From NCBI GenBank assembly GCA_037157565.1, contig JAZHRO010000039.1:46624001-46688000 (forward strand): 64,000 nt of DNA, written 5' to 3'. The DNA is from Thalassia testudinum (taxonomy: Eukaryota; Streptophyta; Magnoliopsida; Alismatales; Hydrocharitaceae). The number at the start of each line of letters is the position of its first letter. Position 1 is the stretch's first letter. The position numbers were made by a program, and so were the translations under genes. This document shows, piece after piece, positions 10,436-22,972 of this stretch. Below the pieces are notes generated by a model that was given only the letters and a program-made list of their open reading frames with translations, made no database searches and was not told the origin of the DNA.

Positions 10436-11330
10436 TGATCTCAGATCTATCTTGGAGAATACCGTGGTACCTCGCAACTGGTAAAATAGATCATCAATCC
10501 TCGACAGCGGATACTTATTCTTGATGGTGACCCTATTCAGCTACCTGTAGTCAACACAAAGGTGTAGGGTACCATCCTTCTTCTTCATAAATAACACAGG
10601 GGCTCCCCACTGGGATGCACTGGGCCTCACAAAGCCCTTCTCCAACAGGTCCTGTAGCTGGGACTTGAGCTCTCGCAACTCAAGTGGTGCCATCCGGTAC
10701 GGTGCAATAGAAATGGGGCTAGTCCTCGGTATCAGTGAGATCTCAAACTCAATCTCACGCTCAGGCGGTAGTCCTGGCAGCTCCTCTGGAAACACATCGG
10801 GGTACTCAATAGCCATTGGAATTCTCTGAAAGTCCGCCACGGGGCTAGGGTCCTCCACCACATAGGCTAGAAAACCCTCACATCCCTGGCTCAAAAGTCT
10901 TGCTGCCCGAAGCACAGATATGCACCTGAAACCTCCGTCCACCAGCCATCCGTGAAACTCAAAGGAAGGCATCTCCAGTATGGAGAAGGCGATCATCCTC
11001 CCAAAACAGTCCACCAAGGCGTGGTAAGCGGACAGCCAATCCATCCCCAGAATCATGTCAAAATCCTCCATCGGTATCATGATCAGGTCAGCGGGGAGGC
11101 TGTGCCCCCCAATACTGACCTCACAGTCTGTGTAGACCTCCTCAGCTACAAATAGCTGGCCACCTGGACCTCTGATCACAAACGGATCCTCTAACAACAC
11201 GCAGTCCTGTCCCAAACTGATAGCAAAACTCGCAGTGGCAAAAGAGTGTGTGGCAACGGAATAAAAAAGCACGTAAACCAATCTACTGGAAACGGTAACC
11301 ATACTTGCCACCACTGAACCGGATGCCTTG
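10436..11330 (-). pseudogene. Gypsy protease and N-terminal RT fragment
   Basis: On the - strand the aspartic-protease fold is recognisable: VLFYSVATHSF, then DCEVSIGGHSLPADLIMIPM and DMILGMDWLSAYHALVDC. The expected active site DSGA reads YSVA (codon 11263-11261 gives Tyr), so the catalytic Asp is lost and the enzyme would be dead. The RT start follows: DVFPEELPGLPP, FVRPSASQWGAPVLFMKKKDG and CVDYR. A TAG stop sits at 10541-10543, after which RT wording continues ([19 protein letters not shown]) to the deletion at about 10,430. The RT catalytic motif is absent because of the deletion. Confidence 0.85.
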
Positions 11331-12025
11331 GCGTCTCTGTGTGTCAGGGCGTTGATACACCCTCAGCTCTCGGTGTAGAAGAAGCAGCTGCACTCTGAGT
11401 CTGGCGAGTAGCCGCTGGTCGGTACCCACCCAGTGATTGCTGCCCTCCCCCATGCGCCTGGGAACCACGACCACCTGCTCGGCCTCCACGCTCGGTGCGA
11501 GGAGCATTTGCTGCGCTCCAGCCCTAGACAGGCAGTCCCTCCTAATGTGGCTCAACTAGCCACACTGGTAGGAGAAGGGGACTCGACTCCCTCCCTCAAT
11601 AGGTCCCTGCTGACAGCTGGGCAAGGGTTCAGTGCTGACAGCTGGCCCCTATCGGGGGCCCCTAAAGGCCACTGACTGCCCCGCAAAACGAGATGCCTCA
11701 CTCGCGGGTGCCGCGTGCCTCCTCTCTCGTCGGCCCTATGAGTACTCTGGCTAGTAGGGCCTCTTCTGTCTGTTGTCGGTGTCTCGCGCGACCAGGTTGG
11801 TCTCCTCGTATGTCATGGCTGCCTCCACCACTCTCGAGAAGGTGGGCAGCTTCAAGGGCTTGACGTACCCCCGAATAGCAAGTCGGAGCCCTTCAGTGAA
11901 CCTCCACAGGCGCTCCTCCTCCATAGCTACGGCTATCGTAGCAAAACGTGATAGCTTCAGGAAGTGCGTGCGATACGCGCTAACAGTCATCGTCCCCTCG
12001 CGGAGAGTGTGGAACTCCCGCCTCC
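11331..12025 (-). pseudogene. Gypsy gag, C-terminal part with broken zinc knuckle
   Basis: On the - strand the capsid-type core reads REFHTLREGTMTVSAYRTHF, LSRFATIAVAMEEERLWRF and LAIRGYVKPLKLPTF, as in the retrotransposon gag domain. Downstream (about 11,575-11,533) a CX2CX4HX4C knuckle is visible, but its first Cys is Ser and a stop lies inside it. The upstream half of gag continues beyond the solo LTR at 14,701. Gag would have packaged the element RNA. Confidence 0.75.
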
Positions 12026-12516
12026 TCTGGTGTAAAGACCCGTTCTGTTTTGAGCCTTTTAAGACATCTGGACTGTCAATCAGATGCCTGGCCAGACGTC
12101 TAGACCCCTTCCTAGACGTTTGGAAATTGAAAAACATGTACGCGCTGTTGCTTTCTGCACTCAGTTCATTTCTCTCTCCCCTCTTCTTTTCTCCCCCTCG
12201 CCGAACCCTAACTCACTACCTATATGAGTGCCCCCTCCATCTCCACTCCATCACCACCACCTTACTCCCCACTCCACAGCCATGAGAGAGGCGCGCGAGA
12301 GAGAGGGAGCAAGAGCGAGGAGGAGGAGTAGCGTAAGGAGGAGGTGGCTAAGGTCACGAGCTCGTGGAGGCTCGCTGAAGTGTTGTACGGCCACTGCAGC
12401 GCGTGCGGGAGGAGGAAAGCGTCGGGGTGTCATCCCCGACTTCCTGCAACGGCCGAAGCTGCAGCCGAGTAGGAGGAGCGGGTGCGGAACGCTGCGAGAG
12501 GAGCGGGAGAGCATTC

Positions 12517-12541
12517 TGATACTGGAGTTTTTCCAGTATCA
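12517..12541 (+). other. Conserved stem-loop in LTR copy 3
   Basis: TGATACTGGA / TCCAGTATCA around GTTTT; 10-bp perfect stem. Confidence 0.75.
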
Positions 12542-12863
12542 AACGTCCCGAGTGCCTTCCAGACGACGGGCTGGACGTCTGGTGACGATACCAGACATCC
12601 GAAAGCGAGTATTCGCGCAGGTATGTCCTTCTCGCGGTTATGACCATGCAGGCCGCACCGTAGAGACGTTTTGTTGGGCTAAAAAGGATTGCGTTGTTCT
12701 GTCGTGCGCAGGAGCAGCTTTGGGAAGGCACGCGGCACGCCCTCCCACGATTTTCGGACGTTTAGACAGCTTACCAAAAGACCGGAGGCGCTCCTAGACG
12801 ACTGGAGGATAGGTTGGACGTTTGGAGATGGGTTCAGACGGTCAAGCAGGAGTCCTGGACGTT
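12542..12863. repeat. Phased GACGTC arrays in LTR copy 3
   Basis: 12542/12562/12574/12594 show the 20-12-20 grid; 12757, 12797, 12817, 12837 and 12858 continue at multiples of about 20 bp. Several boxes have drifted (GACGTT, GACGAC) but have kept position. Confidence 0.8.
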
Positions 12864-14700
12864 TGAGGTCGACGCAAGGACATGAGGTGAGACTCTGGTG
12901 ACTTTTAAGATGTCTGAACTTGGTTCCAAATGTCTGATTTGGGTCTGCAGACTTGTTTTTAACCTGTTTAGGGTCCGATCGGGGTCCGTTTTAGGCAAAC
13001 AAAATATCTATGGTTTCCTTGTGAGTTCCTATACCTATTAGAAACCTTTATATACTGTTCTAAATGTTCCATTGTGATATGTTCCTTAGTATAGGACTTC
13101 GACCTGTTGCGTGTCTGGGGCTTGTAGAGGCACGTGAGTCTGCCGTTCAAGCCCCCAGTACTCCTGGATTGTCCGGTAGAGTGGTTTCCCCTTGTTCTAA
13201 TTATAAAACATGAATGCATCTATGATAATTAGATAACTAGAAACCTAGGATGTGGCATGAATCCTAGGACGAGAATAGCTGCACTGTTTGTATGCGTAAT
13301 TGAGATTGCAGTCATAAATGAATGAGCTGAATTGTAAACAACCGCCTGTTAATAAATACGAGCTATCTGTTAGAATATGAAATGCCTAAGATAACTAAAC
13401 AGTTACATGTGATATCACTTGTTGCACATGTTAAATTGTGGAAATACGAGCTACATGTGTAAAATACGAAAACGGAATTGTGAATGATGAAACCTAGTAT
13501 GGAATAATATGGTGAATATGAGCATGAACCCTACGGGGAGTTAGGAGTAGAGCTCCTATGGATGAATGGAAAGGCCTGGAAATATGGTAAACGGGAAGTG
13601 TGTGGGTCCTTGTGTACGTGGTACCAAGGAAAGCAACTGTCCCCTTTTTAGTGTAGAGTGGAGCTCTTAGGTTGTGACCCGAGGATAGGATTGGTCACTT
13701 TACACCGACTCCTGTCGGCCCTCGCGTACGCAGTACCGAGGTGAGATACTAGTGTAGGGAGGGAGATAGCCACCCCACGGGACCCAAGGTTAAGCTAGCC
13801 AATCTACACCGACTTCTTACGGCCCTCTGGGCAAACCGAGGTAGTAAGACAATGGTGCACGGACTGTAGAGGGACGAGATCCCTGTTTGGTTATGAGGGG
13901 CGAGACCCTTGTTTCTAAGAGGGCTTGGTCCTATACTGTTCCGTGCTGTACTTTGGGCATACTCGCTAGCGGAAATAGCTGACCGCATGCTAGTGTGGGG
14001 TAGATACCCGTGCGCTTATCACGCGTGCCGTAGTCACCGCTACGTCTAGACAGTGACCTCGGGATGGTTGACTGGGTGTAGAACTACCACAGAGGACTCT
14101 CCAGGCCGGAGAGCACCACGTGTGCCTCCTACTCTTCGGAAAAGACTGTAATCAAGATCGTTCCCACAAGGAACATGTGAGATCAAGAAAGAAATCTGAA
14201 AGTAAACCAATGGGGTGAAAGGAACTACTTGTAAAATAAAATAATTGAAAGAGATAAATTTACCCGCTAACTTTTACTGCTTTAGATAGTCTAGTTACCA
14301 CTCTACTCAGCGTTCGTTGACTTCGTTTTTACATAACCCTTTACAGGTCCAGGAGTTGAGCAGCACAAGTTACCGGCTGTAGAGGGTGCTGGGCCCAGTC
14401 GAGCCCAGCAGTAGTTTCTTATTGTTGTTGTACTCTTTTTTTGCTAATGAGTTTCAGACGTTGTTTACTGTTTCGGTTACTGTACTTTGTTCTACTTTCC
14501 TGTTGTTGTGGTGGTATGTACTGGTTAGCAGCTTTTACTTCCTTTACTGCTTGTACGCTTTTACTGTTAGTTACCTTGCATAGTGAATGTGGTTTATTTT
14601 CCTGGTTTTTGGTTATTTCTTGTTGGACGACTGGGTTTTGGGATTAGTCGAGTTGAGCCGGTCTCGGGTCCTATGGGGATTCGAGAATCAGGTCGTAACA

Positions 14701-15312
14701 TTTAGTCCTACCAAGTCTGCGGGAAGTACTGCTCACAGAAGAGGGTCACGAACTAGTCCTACGTCGGCTCTCCCCTCTCCTGGCCTCTGACTGCCCTCCA
14801 CCACCTGTGTGCCACACTCTCTAGCTGGTAAATGGCAAAGGCCACATGGCACTCTGCAGGGGGCGAAGGGTGTCAAACAGCTTCTCTATCTGCTCCAGCC
14901 AGTCCTCTGCCTTAGACGGGTCCTCATCCCCCTTAAAGGACGGGGGCTTCAGCTTCCGAAACTATCCGAAAAGCTCGTAGTGTAGCTGCAGTGGGGGAAT
15001 GGGCACGCCTCCAGGCAGGGAGGGCTCGTGCTCAGGAGTGTCAGAGTGCGGTGGGGGCGGCGGAGGATCGCCCCCTTCCCCTCCTACTCGTCCAGCGCTG
15101 CGTCGGTCTCTCAGTCCCACAGAGGACTCCCCCTCCACGTCCTCAAGAAGAGGCGCCCGTGGAGGCGGGTGGAGCTCCTCTCGTACTATATCCCTGATCA
15201 GCTGAGCGAGGTCCTGGGCCTGAACGTTCGGGAGAAGTGGCAGGTCAACTGGCACCTCAGGCCTGGCACGTCCACCCCTCCGACCTCGTCCACGGCCGCG
15301 TCCGCAGCCCAC
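14701..15312 (-). pseudogene. Gypsy gag, N-terminal part
   Basis: On the - strand a methionine at 15312 starts a basic Gly/Arg run (MGCGRGRGRGRRGGR), then LAQLIRDIVREELHPPP and a proline-rich linker to a TAG stop near 14962. In-frame homology continues with FRKLKPPSFKGDEDPSKAED and WLEQIEKLFDTLRP, the start of the gag core, with more stops before the nested LTR. The start codon is plausible since it is the first Met after the primer-binding site, about 190 bp downstream of it. Confidence 0.7.
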
Positions 15313-15504
15313 CTAAAGAATGCCACAACGAGGCATCTCCTGCAAGGAGACGCGGAAAACAGAACAAAAGAAGTCAACTCTAATGGACTTCAGTGGAAAG
15401 AACTCAGAACAGATGTTAAGTGGTATGTTGTGGTGGTTACTCTAGTTACATGTATGTGAATTGGTTATTCTCAAGTTAGTTGGTTCATTTCTCGGGATGA
15501 CCTT

Positions 15505-15516
15505 CCTCTGATACCA
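15505..15516 (-). other. Primer-binding site, initiator tRNA-Met
   Basis: On the - strand TGGTATCAGAGG follows the 5' LTR after a 3-nt spacer. It matches the plant initiator tRNA-Met complement TGGTATCAGAGC at 11 of 12 bases. It proves that 15520-18125 is the 5' LTR of a - strand element. Confidence 0.85.
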
Positions 15517-17287
15517 TCTTGTTACGACCCGGTTCCTGAATCCTTACAGGACCCAAGATCGACTCGACTCGACTAATTCCAAAACCCAGTCGTCCAACAA
15601 GAATTAACCGAAAAGCAGGAAAATAAACCACATTCACTATGCAAGGTAACTAACAGTAAAAGCGTACAAGTAGTAAAGGAAGTAAAAGCTGCTAACCAGT
15701 ACATACCACCACAACAACAGAAAAGTAGAACAAAGTACAGTAACCGAAGGAGAAAACAACATCTGAAACTCATTAGCAAAAAAAGAGTACAACAACAATA
15801 AGAAACTACTACTGGGCTCGACTGGGCCCAGCACCCTCTGCAGCTGGTAACTCAGGCTGCTCAACTCCTGAACCTGTAAAGGGTTATGAGAAAACGGAGT
15901 CAGCGAACGCTAAGTAGAGTGGTAACCAGACTATCTAAAGTAGTAAAAGCTAACAGGTAAATTTATCTTTTCCAATTATTTTATTTTATAAGTAATTCCT
16001 TCTCACCCATTGGTTTACATTCAGATTTCTTTCTTGATCACGCATGTTCTTCGTGGGAACAATCTTCACTGCAGTCTTTTCCGAAGAGTAAAAGGCACAC
16101 GTGGTGCTCTCCTAGCTGGGAGAGTCCCCTGTGGTAATCCTACACCCAGTCAACCACCCCAAGGTCACAAACAGACATAGTGGTGACTACGGCACGCACG
16201 ATAAGCGCACGGGTAACTACCCCGCACTGGCACGCGGTCAGTCGTTTCCGCTAGCGGGTACGCCCAAAGTACAGCACAAAACAATATAGGGCCTAGCCCT
16301 CTTAGTAACAGGGGTCTAGCCCCTCAGAACCAAATAGGGGTCTCGCCCCTCCACAGTCCGCGCACCCTTGTCTGACTATCCCGGTTTGTCGAGTGGGCCT
16401 AACAAGTCAATGTAGGGTGGCTAGCTGAACCTCGGGTCCCATGGGGTGGCTAGCTCCCTCCCTACACTAGTAGCTCTCTCCGGTACCGTGTACGCGAGGG
16501 CTAAAAGAAGTCGGTGTAGAGTGGCCAATCCTAACCCCGGGTCCCAACCCAAGTGCGGCTAGCTCCGCTCTACACTAAATAGGGGACAGTCGCTCTCCTT
16601 GATACCACGAAATCAAGGGCCAGCACACTTCCCACTCACATTTTCAGACCTTTCCATTCATCCACAAGAGCTCTACTCCTAACTCCCCATAGGATTCATG
16701 CTCATATTCACCATATTATTCCATACCAGGTTTCATCATTCACAATTCCATTCTCGTATTATACACATGAACCTCGTATTTCCACAGTCTAGCATATGCA
16801 ACAAGTGATATCATAGGTAACTGTTTAGTTATCTCAGACATTTCATATTCTAACAGGCAGCTCGTATTTATTAACAGGTAGTTGTTTACCATTCAGCTCA
16901 TTCATTTATGACTGCAATCTCAATCACGCATACAAATAGTGCAACTATTTCTCGTCCTAGGATTCATGCAACATCCTAAGTTTCTATTTATCTAATTATC
17001 ATATATGCATTCATATTTTATAAGTAGAACTTGGGGAAATCACTCTACCAGATAATCCGGGAGTACTGGGGGCTCGAACGACAGACTCACGTGCCTCTGC
17101 AAGCACCAGACACGCAACAGATCGAAATCCTATACCAAGGAACACATCACAGTGGAATGTTCAGAACAGTATATAAGGATTTCTAACATGTAGAGGAACT
17201 CACAAGGAAACCATAGATATTTCGTTTACGTAAAATAGACCACGATCAGACCCTAAACGGGTAAAACAAGTTTGCAGACTCAAATCA

Positions 17288-17640
17288 GACGTCTAGAACC
17301 AAGTCCGGACGTCTTAAAAGTCACCAGAGTCTCACCTCACGTCCCTGTGTCGACCTCAGATGTCCAGGACTCCTGCTTGACCGTCTGGACCCAGCTCCGG
17401 TCATCTGGTAAGCTGTCCAGACGTCCGAAAAGCATGGGAGGGTGTGCCGCGTGCCTTCCCAAAGCTGCTTCTGCGCACGACAGAGCAGCGTAACCCTTTT
17501 TAGCCCAACAAATCGTCTTTGCGGTGCGACTTTCATGGTCGTAACCGCGAGAAGGATATACATGCGCGAATACTCGCTTTCAGACGTCCGATGTCGTCAC
17601 CAGACATCCAGTCTGTCATCTGGAATGCACTCTGGACGTC
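17288..17640. repeat. Phased GACGTC arrays in LTR copy 4
   Basis: 17288/17308; 17359/17379/17400/17420; 17583/17603/17615/17635. The last four keep the 20-12-20 grid. Confidence 0.8.
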
Positions 17641-17666
17641 TGATACTGGAAAAACTCCAGTATCAG
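17640..17666 (-). other. Conserved stem-loop in LTR copy 4
   Basis: CTGATACTGGA / TCCAGTATCAG around AAAAC; 11-bp perfect stem. Confidence 0.75.
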
Positions 17667-18125
17667 AATGCGCTCCCGCTCCTCTCGCCGCGCTCCATCG
17701 CGACTCCTCCCGCTCGGCTGCAGCTCCGACCGCTGCAAGAAGTAGGGGATGACGCCCCGATGCTTTCCTCCTCCCCCACGCGCCGCGACGGCTGTGCAAC
17801 CCTCCGGCGAGCCTCCACGAGCTCACGACCTTGGCCTCATCCTCCTCCTCACGCCACTCCTCTTCCTCGCCCTTGCTCCCTCTCTCTCGCGCGTCTCACT
17901 CACGGCAGTGGAGTGGGGAAGGAAGGTGGTGTTGGAGTGGAGAGGAGAGGAAGGGGGAGGCTCTTATATAGACAAAGGGTTAGGGTTCGACGAGGGGGAG
18001 AAAAAGAAGAGAGAGAAGAATGAACTGCGCGTAGAAAGCAAATTTGCGTACAGGTTTTTAAATTTCCAAACGTCTGGAAAGGGGTCCAGACGTCTTAAAA
18101 GGCTCAAACAGAACGAGTCTTTACA

Positions 18126-18205
18126 GGATTCAAATTGAAAACTTGTTGTTTCTATTAAGATGGTATGAGTCTACTCACCAACTGAGTTATCCAACGAGTT
18201 GACCA
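18126..18205 (-). repeat. tRNA-like / SINE head fragment
   Basis: On the - strand GGATAACTCAGTTGGTGAG (18192-18174) looks like a pol III A box, and TTTGAATCC (18134-18126) looks like the end of a B box, about 40 nt apart as in tRNA-derived SINEs. The element at 8680-18125 appears to have inserted right after the B box. No cloverleaf closes well, so it is not a functional tRNA. Confidence 0.35.
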
Positions 18206-21200
18206 TAATTTTTCTTATTTTATTAGTGTCTCTTCAAATTCAATTCCTCAATTCGTCGACTTCATATACGATAGAGATTCAATATATTTCCAAATCCTTA
18301 TTTTCTCTTAATTGTAAACCATGCTACAAAAATCTACCTACCTAGTGGTTCTCAACCGTCTTTACCAGTTGATTAATCTATTAACTTAGTAGCCTAGTCG
18401 ATTAACTAATGTCAGCTTGATTTATGGAGTTCAACTTGAGCTCCAGCTCTCAACTCGATCGAGCTAGAAGTTTGTTCTCAATCATGTAAAATTCTTCCTA
18501 CGCCTCCAATTTCTTGAGTTTGATCCCATGTTTTCTATTTAGGTGCAGGAAAAAAATGTAAAAGTTACTTATTTTGTAGCGTAAAGAGTTGGAGGTAATA
18601 TAAAAATAAATTCAAAAGTAGATATTACATCACATATTTTCTCTTCACACAAAAAAATAATGTAATTAATATAGATTATCATCACTCAAAAAATCTATCA
18701 TTACTTTTAAATAAAAATATATAAATGTAAAATAATTTTATATCAATATAAAATCAAAATTCACCAATACAAAGTTAAAATTTACAAATTCAAGAGTTTT
18801 TCATCGGTATGATCACTAAAATTATCTTTAAAATTATTTTAGATTGATATAAAATCATAAGATATACATCAAAATAATTTTATATCGATATATTTTAATT
18901 TAAAATCAAAAAAATCCTTATACCCATAACACACGAAATGATGATAACCTTTTTAAATATGATGAGAACCGTCATATAACATGACTTAGGTTATTTTTTA
19001 AATTTCTATACATTCAATTCTATTAATACGATAAAGATCACATCTATCACGTTTATGTACATTACCGATTACATCACATTTTATATTTTTATATATTTTG
19101 ACTTCCTGTTTATAATTCGTATGTCACAACGGAAGAGACATTCTTTTGCCATAGTAGGCACTTTTCCACGTCTAATTACCAAAGTACATGCAAACCATTC
19201 ACTTTACTTTCAAGAAGAAATTTATGTGATTATAATCATGAAGTGACCCCACGTTAAGGATAGGGCATATATTATCAGCTATAATAAAGGCATCAAATGA
19301 CCCTTCTCACATGTGGTTTAATATAATATAATTAGTCGTTGCCTTCAAAAGTTAATATACAATATATTTCACTGATAGAAGTTTATTAAGGTAATTTATG
19401 AAATAAGTAAAAAAATAAAAAAATATAAAATAAATGGTGAACTAAATAAATTAACTTATTTAGATATTTTAATAGGTTAAAATTATTTTATAAAGAAAGT
19501 AAAATGACTTTAGCTTAGGTTAACATACTCTTAATCCGATGTAAGTGTTGAACAAGTTAAGTATTTAATATACTTGAATTTTGCAACCAAACACAGCCTA
19601 AATAACTAAATGGAGTAATCTTTCAAGAAAAATATGACTTTTCTATTAGCATAATTATTTGACTCCTTCATTTACTGGAGTTTGGGATCATTTTGAACTA
19701 AACGAAATACGTTGGAAATAAAATGTAATGTTCAATGATGTACTTTAATTAAATAAAAAAAAAACATTGAAACTTGCAACTTTTCATAAACAAAACAATA
19801 TACTCTTTGCAAATATTGGAGATTATTTACTAACTTCATGTTTGTTTATGTGACTATAACGTTAATTAATCTATATTAATTAGGTCAAAGTATGAATTTA
19901 ATATACCTGTCTTATCCCATTCAAAAAAAAAAGTATACCTGCCTTATCTTCAAGCTTGGCTAGTTTGACTTGACTTAATCAACTATCACAGCTCAACCTC
20001 CTTCGTCTCTGTCTCTTCCCTTATTCGCTCTTTTCGCTTTTCCTTGTACCCCCTTGCTGGAGAGTACGTACAAGTAGTTGTCAATCGAGTCCAAATCACC
20101 TTACAATCAACGAGAAATTATTTACGTGTGATCCCCGTACGAAAGCTTTCGAATTAGTCTGCGACATTTGGCAAGTCAATTAAAAACTCTATTAGGCAAC
20201 CTGTTTACCATCTTAATACCTAATTCTCAAAGCCTCACGATCACTTGACTAAAAACCACACAGTCCTAATTAAGGATGCCAATATGATATTCCCCATTCA
20301 AAATTAATCTAACCCAATCCAATTGGGGCAGGAAAACCATTCCATTTTAGAAATGGATGGATTTGAGTTCACTAATTCATCCCAATTAGATTTGATTTGG
20401 ATTTCGAAAAAGGCATCTCTTTCTCTAAATCCATATATTTGATTAGGTGTAGTATTTTAATTTTACTGGATTTTGTGTCATACCAAGATTTCCTTTCAAA
20501 AGTAATTTTCACTGATACCTTAAATTATCTCACAATGAAGCACTTTTATAATTTAAGAAATATGTCTCATTTGTAACATATAAGTATGTATCTATTTAGT
20601 TGCTTGTTAATATGTATTAACAATTCCTATGTAAACTTTGATTAAGATCTCTTAACTATGTGTGCATAGACATGTGAAACAATATGTTAATAGATATCAG
20701 TTGAATAAATGGATCCCCAATGAGTAATTGGATATGAGGTGAATTTTCTCTACTAAGTAAACGAGCAGTAGTGTGGAAAATGAGTTTCTAAATAAGGATG
20801 GATTTAGTGTTACCAAAGTCCAATCTAAAATCACCTCGTTGACGTCTCTAATCTTGATCAGTCATGCTTTTTTTGCACATTCGATGTTACACATTTAAGT
20901 TTCTTTATTGTGAAGTTGTTCCCTTCCTATTTTTCATTAGTAACTCCCATTACTACACAAAAGATTCACAACCAAGACACATGGGTACTAGATTGTTAAA
21001 ATGAGCTCTTTTTGGATTCAATGAAACTTCTTGTTAAGTGCATCGCCATGGAAATATATTATCCCTTTCCACACGTCCTTAGAAGTTGGTATTTTTCAGG
21101 ATGTACCCTTTTAGAACCCCCATCCCTCCACTTGATATTACATGCTTCCACAATGATCGATAAACGCCTAATTACGTTGTAATATTTATGTAGACTAAAC

Positions 21201-21210
21201 TAAAGTGATA
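18206..21210. other. AT-rich intergenic stretch without recognised genes
   Basis: The stretch is strongly AT-rich with short frames only. The longest, 63 codons near 19,055, has no recognisable motif. Near 19,590 a CCAAACACAGCC motif resembles MITE ends, but no partner was found. At 20,268-20,420 a purine-rich GGATGGATTTG region may be an old DNA-transposon piece. Nothing else can be supported. Confidence 0.5.
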
Positions 21211-22972
21211 ATTACTGTTACGACCCGATTACCGAATCCCTACAGGATCCGAGATCGGCTCGACTTAACTAATCCCAAGACCCAGTCATTCAACAAGAAA
21301 TAACTACAAAGCAGGAAAGTAAACCGCATTCACTATACTAAGTAACTAACAGTAAAAAGTTACAAGCAGTAAAGGAAATAAAAGCAGCTAACAGTACATA
21401 TCACTACCACAATAGTAAAGTAGAACAAAGTATAAAACAGAAATGGTAATAATAGTCTAAACTCACTAGCAAAAGGAAGTACAACAAAAACGGAAACTAC
21501 TGCTGGGCTCGACTGAGCCTAGCACCCTCTGCAGTCAGTGACTCGGGCTGCTCAACTCCTGAACCTGAAAAGGGTTATGAGTAAACGGAGTCAGCGAACG
21601 CTTAGTAGAGTGGTAACCAACTAATTAAAGCAGTAAAAGGTAACCGGTAAATTTATCTTTTCCAATTATTTTATTTGCAAGTAATTTCCTTTCACACATT
21701 GGTTTACTTTCAGATCTCTTTCCTGATCTCAAATATTCCTCGTAGGAACGCTCTTGATTGTAGTCTTTTCCGAAGAGTAGAAGGCACATGTAGTGCTCTC
21801 TTGGCTGGGAGAGTCCCCCGTGGTGATCCTACACCTAGTCAACCACCCCGAGGTCACGAACAGACATAGCGGTGACTACGGCAGTCGCGCTAAGCGCACG
21901 GGTAGCTACCCCACACTGGCACGCGGTCAGTCGTTTCCGCTAGCGGTATGCCCAAAGTACAGCACGGAATAGTATAGGGCCTAGCCCTCTCAGTAACAGC
22001 GGTCTAGCCCCTCAGAACCAAACAGGGGTCTCGCCCCTCCGCAGTCTGCGCACCATCGTCTGACTACCCCGGTTTACCTAATGGGCCTAACAAGTCGGTG
22101 TAGGGTGGCTAGTTGAACCCCAGGTCCCGTGGGGTGGCTAGCTCTCTCCCTACACTAGTTGCTCTCCCTGGTACAGTGTACGCGAGGGCCAACAGAAGTT
22201 GGTGTAGAGTGGCCAATCCTAACCTTGGGTCTCAACCCAAGGGCGGCCAGCTCCTCTCTACACTAAACATGGGACAGTCGCTCTCCGGTATCACGTACTC
22301 AAGAGCTAGCACACTTCCTACTCACATTTCCAGATCCATTCCATTTATCCACAGGAGCTCTACTCCTAATTTCCCATAGGGTTCATGCTCGTATTCACCA
22401 TGTTGTTCCATACTAGGTTTTATCATTCACATTTCCATTCTCATATTATATACATGCAGCTTGTATTTCCACAATTTAACATATATAACAAGTAATGTCA
22501 CAGGTAACTGTTTAACTAGCACAGGCATTAGATATTTCACAGGCAGCTCATATTTATTAACAGGCAGTTGTTTACCTTTCTATTCATTCATTTATGACTG
22601 CACTCTCAAACACGCATACAAACAGTGCAAGTACTTCCTGTCCTAAGATTCATGCCAAATCATAGGTTTCTAGTTATCCAATTTTACATATGCATTCATG
22701 TTTATAATTAAAACAGGGGAAATCACTCTACCAGACAATCTGGGAGTACTGGAGGCTCGAATGGCAGACTCTCGTGCCTCTGCAAGCCCCGAACACGCAA
22801 CAGGTCGAAGTCCTATACCAAGGAACATACCACAATGGAATATTCAGAACAGTATATAAGGCTTTCTAACATGTAAAGGAACTCACAAGGAAACCACAGG
22901 TATCTTGCTTGCGTAAAACGGGCCTCAAACGGACCCTAAACAGGTCAAAAATAGAACTGCAGACCTAAATCA

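Larger units (their letters stand above)
12031..14700 (+). mobile_element. Solo LTR (2.7 kb family), copy 3, nested in gag
   Basis: It starts TGTAAAGACC and ends GGTCGTAACA. It lies in a gag gene of its own family, in the opposite orientation to the host element. The flanks are TCTGG (12026-12030) and TTTAG (14701-14705), which fit a 5-bp target duplication with two transitions. Removing the LTR and one flank copy restores the gag frame across the join (the W-stop-D codons run into QRRREFHTL). Inside: stem-loop at 12517-12541, GACGTC-type grid at 12542/12562/12574/12594 and a second array at 12757-12863. Confidence 0.8.
8680..18125 (-). mobile_element. Internally deleted Ty3/gypsy element with 2.6 kb LTRs
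   Basis: Read on the - strand: 5' LTR 18125-15520, tRNA-Met primer site, gag (split by a solo LTR), protease, start of RT, a deletion to the last codons of pol, purine tract, and a truncated 3' LTR (10261 to about 8680). The LTR pair, primer site and PPT all agree on orientation. Protease/RT wording (FPEELPGLPPEREIEFEI, YRMAPLELRELKSQL) is of the chromovirus/Tekay-like kind, though the exact lineage is inferred. The right flank begins GGATT; the left end is lost, so no target duplication can be tested. Confidence 0.85.
15520..18125 (-). repeat. 5' LTR (copy 4) of the gypsy element
   Basis: Read on the - strand it runs from TGTAAAGACTCG (18125) to GGTCGTAACA (15520), 2.6 kb. The TATA box CTATATAAGAG is at 17971-17962. 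Downstream of it lie the stem-loop (17640-17666), the 20-12-20 grid (17583, 17603, 17615, 17635) and further 20-bp pairs (17400/17420, 17359/17379, 17288/17308). If that TATA is used, the grid and hairpin are in the transcribed leader. A hydrophobic reading frame near 15,573-15,864 recurs in copy 3 and is not a gene. Confidence 0.85.

Noticed and set aside
14386..14647. Hydrophobic frames of 65-68 codons, also at 15,573-15,864 in mirror orientation
   Set aside because: The two sites are the same stretch of the LTR family in opposite orientation; two overlapping frames exist in each and copy 1 does not keep them. An LTR by-product, not a membrane protein.
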